Source: a bacterium (lineage in GTDB: Bacteria > Babelota > Babeliae > Babelales > JABGSX01). Taken from it: a DNA stretch of 57,997 bases. Both the position numbers and the translations under genes were made by a program. How positions within the stretch are numbered: the first letter of the stretch is position 1; every line of letters begins with the position of its first letter. The notes under the pieces are model-generated. The model saw only the letters and a program-made list of their open reading frames with translations, had not been told where the DNA came from and ran no database searches. The stretch is taken from assembly GCA_018647505.1 (NCBI GenBank), contig JABGSX010000013.1:1-57997 (forward strand), in the 5' to 3' direction. Below, piece after piece: positions 53,235 through 57,997 of the stretch.

Positions 53235-53738
53235 ATGAGACGTTTTTTTCGTCGTGGATTTTATCTTCTCGAGCTTGTCGTTTTGGTTGGCATAATAAGT
53301 TTTTTGGCGCTTGTGAGTGTCCCGCGTCTAGGCTTTATTAAAAGTGCGATGGTAAGGGCCGAAATGGATAAGCTTTATTCAACTTTTTTGTATGCGCAGC
53401 AATTATCTATTGTCGAAAATAAGCAAAAAACGCTAACATTCGATACACAAAAAAATGTATATCATTTTGAGGGAAAAACGTATCCATTGCCGCATAAAAT
53501 CACTTTTGGAGTTTTACCCCGGGTTTTAGGGTCGCCTTCTAATCCTAACAAAGTTCTTAAGCGTGGGGTTTCCTATGCGCATAAATCTGTTGAGTTTTAT
53601 CCTTCGGGGATAGTCAAGCCTGGAATGGCCTGCTTGGTTGACCTCTCTGAAAACTATATGTGTTGTATAAGTTCTTCTGTCGCGCAAGTTTCCTATATTA
53701 GGCGCTATGAATACAAAGGGTCCTGGAGACAGATTTAA
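53235..53738 (+). CDS. Pseudopilin, GspH-like, in the gspE operon
   Basis: 167 residues. ATG 53235 is preferred over TTG 53220 because AGGGTTGAG gives normal spacing. A very short basic leader ends in RRG|FYLLE with Glu +5, and the helix LVVLVGIISFLALVSVPRLG follows. The globular part has a strand pattern like GspH (AQQLSIVENKQKTLTFDTQ, VEFYPSGIV). The gene order gspE-pseudopilin-tamB is unusual. Its stop overlaps the tamB start as TAATG. Confidence 0.75.
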   Translation: MRRFFRRGFYLLELVVLVGIISFLALVSVPRLGFIKSAMVRAEMDKLYSTFLYAQQLSIVENKQKTLTFDTQKNVYHFEGKTYPLPHKITFGVLPRVLGSPSNPNKVLKRGVSYAHKSVEFYPSGIVKPGMACLVDLSENYMCCISSSVAQVSYIRRYEYKGSWRQI

Positions 53739-56473
53739 TGTTTTTAAAATGGTTGTGGGCATTTACTAAAATAATTTTTGCAGTAGCGTGTGGTGTTTTG
53801 CTTTCTTTGTATTTGCTTGAGAGAGATGATCGAATACAACAGACAATAGAAAAGCACTTCTTTTGCTCTCTTCGCGAAAAATTGGGGTGTGAGGTTGAGG
53901 GGAACCTCAAAAAAGCCAGCTTATTTTCTTCCTGTTTTGTAATTGATAATTTTAATGTGGTAAAAAAAGATAAACAAGGAAAAACTAAGTGGCGGTGCTT
54001 TTGCAAAAAGTTTGAAATGCATTTTTCATGGATAGACTGTTTTGCTTTGGGTTGGATAAATGCCAAAGTAATATATAACAATCTAGACGCTTATTCGGAG
54101 TTTGTTGATGGTGAGCTTTTGATGCAAAAAGATGTCTCTGCATTTCTTGATTTGCCCGCGCCGGTTCCACTAAGTATAAAGTCAGTTTCTGTTGTTAAAG
54201 GACACTTGAATTTTTTTGACGTAAAGACACGCATGTCTTTTGTTATGGACTTTAACAGTGATTCTGGAAGAATGCGTAATATATTGAGAAATAACATAAA
54301 GATTAAAGATGGCTCTTTGCGCGGTCCTAACAAAACATTTTTAAGATCGTTGCAAGGAACTTTTTGGTATGATTTTAGGTACGATAGAATCATATCGGGG
54401 TCTGTAGACTGCACGGCGAGTTTTCCAATTTTACAAAAAGATGATGATAATGTTCTTGTTTTTGGAAAGTGGAATTTGGAAGCAGGTGAGTTTGGTATTT
54501 ACAACAAGGATCATTCTTTTGTTGTATCTCCAATTGAGTTGAAATTTAAAAACGGAAAAACATGCTTTGATATCCAAGCAAGATCATCTATAGACAATAT
54601 TATAAAAATTTTTCAAAAGAGTGATGTGAATTTTGCTCATGGTGATGCGAATGTTGCGGCCTGTGGCTACGTTGAGAATGGTGTTTTTAGTATAAAAGGT
54701 GATGCCAATATAGACTTGTCCAAGTACAAAAACTTCAACATTGAAAATATAATATTTGGTTTTTTAGGTAACAATGAAGGCTTTTCTGGTACGGCGGCGG
54801 TTCCAGCCGTTGGCTTTTCAGGAGACTGGACGTGGGATACAAAGCGTGAGCGTGGTGATGCTGTGATTACCAATGTTATCCCAATTAGCATAATGTCTAA
54901 CAGATATTGGAAAACTTTGAGTGGAGATATTAAGGCAAAAGTTTCTGTAGATAAAGATTTTAACGTTGCCGGGACGTACGATTGTATTGCAACACATACA
55001 AAGTTGGGGACAAAAATAAAAACAAGTGGGACAGTCTCGTACGACAAAAAGATGGTAAAAACTGTTGGGCAGACAAATAGATATTTATATGAATTAGACT
55101 TTTGTACAGACCCAAAAATTTTACTTAAAAAGATTTTTTTCTCAGATAAAAATGGAAATATTTTTATCAACATTTTTACTAAAAAAGGAAAAAATTTAAA
55201 TGGCACCGTTACATTTGAGGGTCTGAAGGAATTTCTTTCAATTTATTTTGATACAGAAATTTCTGGCGAGGGAGCGCTGGATCTTAGCGGTTGTGTATCT
55301 TCAAAAAAAATAGATTTGCGAATAGATCTGAAAGATGGAAATATTCGGCTTCCAAAAACTTATAGCTTTGTTAAAGACTTTGGGTGTTTGGCTGTGCTTG
55401 ACCTTGAAAAAAGAGAATTGGAAATAGAGGGAGCAAGGGTTGGCTTTCATGATGGAGAAATTACATGCAAAAGAATATGTGCAGAGTTTTCTGATGCTTG
55501 GGAATTGGATACGCTTTGTATTCCTATGTGTATAAATGATCTTTTTGTAAACCTGGAGCAAGAGTTGTTTGTTTCCATTTCCGGAAACTTGTTGCTTAAT
55601 AAGAAGAAAAATAATATTTCAGATTTGGGTGGATTTTTGATATTAAATAGTTCGCAATTTAATCAGAATATTTTTTCATCTGCGTTTAAGCGAAAAATTG
55701 TGGGAATTGCTACCAGCCCCTTTGAGAAACAACTATATGATGCGGTTATTGATATAGATTTAGTTACATATAAACCAATGCGGGTTAAAACTTCATTTTT
55801 AGAAACAAAAGCCCATTGTGATCTTAAAATTAACAAAACTCTTCTTAATCCTGAGATTGTTGGCACAATTCAACTTGAGGGTGGCTTTTTATCGTTTCCA
55901 TACAAAAATCTTAACATTACCAATGGAACAATTTTCTTTTTCCCTGGACAAACGAAAGACCCAACAATTGAGCTTGAGGCTAAAAATAAGGTAAAGAGAT
56001 ATAATGTTGGCCTGAATGTAGAGGGTTCACTGCTAAACCCCCATATTATGTTTGAATCTAATCCTTCTCTTACCGATGAGCAAATTGTTGCATTGTTATT
56101 GGCGGGCACGGAGGATGATTCTCTAAACATTGTTGTACCAACCTTGCTTATGCAGAATATTAAAAACATTGTGTTAAGCAATGATCAGACAAAATCTAAA
56201 CTAGATAAATGTTTTGATGCGTTGTTAAAACCCCTTAAGAGTGTTCGACTTGTTCCAAAATTTAGTGATCAGACTGGTCGTGGTGGATTACGCGGTGCTG
56301 TGGAAATAGACGTTAGTGACAGACTTCGGGCTCTTGTAGAAAAAAACTTTAGTTTGTCTGAGGACACAAGGTTTGAGGTAGAATATCTTCTTACTGATGA
56401 GGTTGGACTGAAGGCTGTTAAGGATGAGCGCGGTGATCTTGGTGGCGAGATTGAAATGCGTTGGAAGTTTTGA
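53738..56473 (+). CDS. tamB: TamB-like inner-membrane-anchored lipid-transport protein
   Basis: 911 residues, shorter than enterobacterial TamB. One N-terminal membrane anchor (LWAFTKIIFAVACGVLLSLYLL) is followed by a long beta-rich region. The C-terminal DUF490-type part is recognisable: PHIMFESNPSLTDEQIVALLLAG, a stretch with DISSR-like repeat (VEIDVSDRLRALVEKNF), and the final LGGEIEMRWKF. TamB spans the periplasm and helps move lipids to, or assemble proteins in, the outer membrane. No TamA (BamA-type) partner is in the window. Confidence 0.88.
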   Translation: MFLKWLWAFTKIIFAVACGVLLSLYLLERDDRIQQTIEKHFFCSLREKLGCEVEGNLKKASLFSSCFVIDNFNVVKKDKQGKTKWRCFCKKFEMHFSWIDCFALGWINAKVIYNNLDAYSEFVDGELLMQKDVSAFLDLPAPVPLSIKSVSVVKGHLNFFDVKTRMSFVMDFNSDSGRMRNILRNNIKIKDGSLRGPNKTFLRSLQGTFWYDFRYDRIISGSVDCTASFPILQKDDDNVLVFGKWNLEAGEFGIYNKDHSFVVSPIELKFKNGKTCFDIQARSSIDNIIKIFQKSDVNFAHGDANVAACGYVENGVFSIKGDANIDLSKYKNFNIENIIFGFLGNNEGFSGTAAVPAVGFSGDWTWDTKRERGDAVITNVIPISIMSNRYWKTLSGDIKAKVSVDKDFNVAGTYDCIATHTKLGTKIKTSGTVSYDKKMVKTVGQTNRYLYELDFCTDPKILLKKIFFSDKNGNIFINIFTKKGKNLNGTVTFEGLKEFLSIYFDTEISGEGALDLSGCVSSKKIDLRIDLKDGNIRLPKTYSFVKDFGCLAVLDLEKRELEIEGARVGFHDGEITCKRICAEFSDAWELDTLCIPMCINDLFVNLEQELFVSISGNLLLNKKKNNISDLGGFLILNSSQFNQNIFSSAFKRKIVGIATSPFEKQLYDAVIDIDLVTYKPMRVKTSFLETKAHCDLKINKTLLNPEIVGTIQLEGGFLSFPYKNLNITNGTIFFFPGQTKDPTIELEAKNKVKRYNVGLNVEGSLLNPHIMFESNPSLTDEQIVALLLAGTEDDSLNIVVPTLLMQNIKNIVLSNDQTKSKLDKCFDALLKPLKSVRLVPKFSDQTGRGGLRGAVEIDVSDRLRALVEKNFSLSEDTRFEVEYLLTDEVGLKAVKDERGDLGGEIEMRWKF

Positions 56474-56578
56474 ATCTGTTCTTATTGAATCCTGTCATTA
56501 AATTTGCGATTTTTAATATTATTTTGTATGAGTAATCAAGAATAAGTTTTTTGGCAGCTTGAAAAAAGGAAGATTGCG

Positions 56579-57283
56579 ATGAAGTATAAATTTTTTTTAG
56601 TCATATCGTTTTTTGTATCATCTTTGTTCATAACCGATCTTTTCCCAACCACTTGGGCCTATTTTTCTCCTCATGACAATATAAAAGACAAGGTTCTGCA
56701 ATATATGAAGAATGAGGAAAAATCAATTTGTGTGGCTGTATATTGGCTTACAGATAAGGATTATATTAACGAGGCCATAAAAGCTGTAAAACGTGGTGTA
56801 AAGGTTGAAATTATTGTTGATAAGGAGACAATGTCTTCTTACGTGCAAACGTTGAGAAAAAACATCATCAGACTAACGGACGCAGGAGTAAAAATTCTTG
56901 TTTATGGGGCATTTTATGGAACAATGCACAATAAGTTTTGTGTTTTCGAAAAAAACAAAGGAATTGGAAAGTTGGAGGGCAAGCCAAGAAGTATTGCGTA
57001 CACAGGTTCATTTAATCTGACCTGGAAGGCAAATTTTGTAAACCAAGAAAACGTTATATTTTTTGATGATCCAGAGATTGTCAAATTGTACAAGGAGCGA
57101 TTTAAAAGAATCAAGGCTGAAGTTACGTCTTTTGGACAGGAAGTGAACAGAGTAAAAAGAAGTATTAAAACTCGCTATGATCATAATTATGGAGATGATG
57201 AGAGTATTAATATAGAACCAGAGGACGCTCTATCTGGTGGTGACTATGATGATGAAGCGGAGGCTTTAGCGCAAGTTGCATAA
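56579..57283 (+). CDS. Secreted phospholipase D-family (Nuc-like) protein
   Basis: 234 residues with AAAGGAAG upstream and a signal peptide (KYKFFLVISFFVSSLFITDLFP). A single PLD motif MHNKFCVFE (His-x-Lys-x4) is followed by SIAYTGSFNLTWKANF. With one motif per chain it would work as a dimer, like the Nuc endonuclease or the PLD6-like mitochondrial lipase. The region before it (SICVAVYWLTDKDYINEAIKA, then GVKVEIIVDKETM) is the normal first strand-helix. The C-terminal tail is acidic (DDESINIEPEDALSGGDYDDE). Exported, so its target is probably outside the cytosol. Confidence 0.85.
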   Translation: MKYKFFLVISFFVSSLFITDLFPTTWAYFSPHDNIKDKVLQYMKNEEKSICVAVYWLTDKDYINEAIKAVKRGVKVEIIVDKETMSSYVQTLRKNIIRLTDAGVKILVYGAFYGTMHNKFCVFEKNKGIGKLEGKPRSIAYTGSFNLTWKANFVNQENVIFFDDPEIVKLYKERFKRIKAEVTSFGQEVNRVKRSIKTRYDHNYGDDESINIEPEDALSGGDYDDEAEALAQVA

Positions 57284-57291
57284 TTATTCAT

Positions 57292-57333
57292 GGTGCCTAG
57301 CAAGAATGCCAGGCACCGGATGATTGTCTTTTT
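57292..57333 (+). terminator. Possible terminator after the PLD gene
   Basis: GGTGCCT (57292-57298) pairs with AGGCACC (57311-57317), and a T-rich run comes about ten bases later. The distance to the T run is longer than ideal, so it is a weak prediction. The following 57334-57446 shows no gene. Confidence 0.5.
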
Positions 57334-57446
57334 TATCAATAAGAAATTTGCAGTGTCATCCCGTTTTAAATGTTTGCTTTTTAAGTTGTTTGGTGATAGA
57401 ACTTTGCTCCAACAAGTTTATTCTTTTCTTTGGCCTGGAGCATGCA

Positions 57447-57997
57447 GTGAAACACCCATTTTTCATTATAAACTCAATGATTTTCTTGTTTTTGGCATCT
57501 TTGTACCCCAGTACAAATGCACATGATTTTACTTTTGCTGTTGGACATTTTGCTGCTCGGGAGTTGCCGGCATATGAAAAGGAAAAACTTTTGCATGAAT
57601 ATGAAAAAAAACAAGCTGAGAGGTTTTCTGACAATGGTTTTTTTTCACGTATTGATTTTGTTCGACGGGAAGATTCTTTTCTAGGTCGTTCTCATGTTTT
57701 TCCTGCCCATAGACATGCAAATGACAATCAAGAAAATATTCAACGGGCAGAAGAGCTGCAACTACAAATTCGAATAGAGCAGGAACAAAAAAAGCAAGAA
57801 CAACGACGAATAATAGAAAACCAAAGAAAAAGTGTTTGTGTGTTGTTTCATGCTGACTCTGTGCCGGTGGAAATAGTTGATCAGGTGAGAGGCGTTGGAA
57901 ATGAGCATGATCAAATAATTTTTATAATCGATAAAATAAAAAATTCTCCTGACATGAAAAGATATTTTTGTGTACCAAGTGGAATTTTAAAAAGATA
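57447..57997 (+). CDS. Exported protein, 3' partial, unknown function
   Basis: The frame starts at GTG 57447, with GGAG six bases upstream, and stays open to the end of the window (183 codons). The signal peptide is KHPFFIINSMIFLFLASLYPSTNA. The rest includes a charged helix (EYEKKQAERFSDNGFF), then a Gln/Glu/Arg-rich coiled coil (LQLQIRIEQEQKKQEQRR), and a predicted soluble domain beginning KSVCVLFHADSVPVEIVD. No family recognised. The coiled coil suggests a tether or a binding protein. Confidence 0.7.
   Translation, partial: MKHPFFIINSMIFLFLASLYPSTNAHDFTFAVGHFAARELPAYEKEKLLHEYEKKQAERFSDNGFFSRIDFVRREDSFLGRSHVFPAHRHANDNQENIQRAEELQLQIRIEQEQKKQEQRRIIENQRKSVCVLFHADSVPVEIVDQVRGVGNEHDQIIFIIDKIKNSPDMKRYFCVPSGILKR

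Noticed and set aside
54667-55206. Minus-strand open frame of 179 codons inside tamB
   Set aside because: No start signal and no recognisable domain, while the plus-strand frame is a clear TamB with a conserved C-terminus.
1-57997. CRISPR arrays, tRNA or rRNA genes, insertion sequences
   Set aside because: I saw no regularly spaced repeats, no tRNA-like TTC-loop and acceptor pairing, and no transposase motifs in either strand. A dedicated RNA search would be needed to exclude degenerate cases.

Overview
The window is chromosomal DNA (low GC, about one third by eye) from a Gram-negative, probably host-associated bacterium with a reduced gene set. The best guess is Candidatus Dependentiae (TM6) or a close relative. 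Signs of an outer membrane are TamB, a BamD-like protein, two beta-barrel proteins ending in Phe, an MCE/MlaD protein and type II secretion pseudopilins. Many proteins carry signal peptides but no recognisable domain. A deoxynucleoside kinase suggests nucleoside salvage, and FtsQ-FtsA-FtsZ occur without neighbouring peptidoglycan genes. The taxonomic call is inference. Both window ends cut through a gene.

Layout. 1-4.0 kb: a polymorphic-toxin locus. It holds a large toxin-like gene frameshifted at an A9 tract, two paralogous candidate immunity genes, an orphan EndoU-like toxin module with its own candidate immunity gene, and a second degraded copy of part of the big gene. 4.1-8.3 kb: a large secreted protein and an outer-membrane barrel. 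8.3-10.1 kb: two exported unknowns on the minus strand. 10.2-16.6 kb: a type II secretion operon (gspF-G-H-I-J-K) followed by an MCE protein. 16.6-20.3 kb: an exported unknown, a TrmH-type methylase, small exported proteins and two decayed genes. 20.3-27.7 kb, minus strand: ybeY, an archaeal/rickettsial-style valS, and two tandem TMTC-like membrane/TPR proteins. 27.9-32.3 kb: a catalytically dead M50-like protein, tyrS, a deoxynucleoside kinase, an exported Hsp20-like protein, an RlmB-type methylase and a HAD remnant. 32.4-36.5 kb: ftsQ-like, ftsA, ftsZ, pgeF. 36.6-41.5 kb: a pair of exported paralogues and one more exported unknown. 41.7-47.6 kb: secA, a tiny Cys-rich exported protein, galE, a small Pro-rich exported protein and an outer-membrane barrel. 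48-51.4 kb: hisS facing a bamD-like/yraN/cdsA operon. 51.5-56.5 kb: gspE, a pseudopilin and tamB. 56.6 kb to the end: a secreted phospholipase D-family protein and the start of another exported protein.

How it fits together. Much of the window concerns building and using the cell envelope: SecA export, the type II secretion motor and pseudopilins in two loci, barrel assembly (BamD-like), lipid transport (MCE, TamB), CDP-diacylglycerol synthesis and many exported proteins. The most interesting regions are the toxin-immunity locus at the left end and several genes caught in decay or possible on/off switching: the A9 tract, the TTTTG repeat, and a TGA replacing GGA. The S2P-like pseudoprotease and the exported Hsp20 are also unusual.
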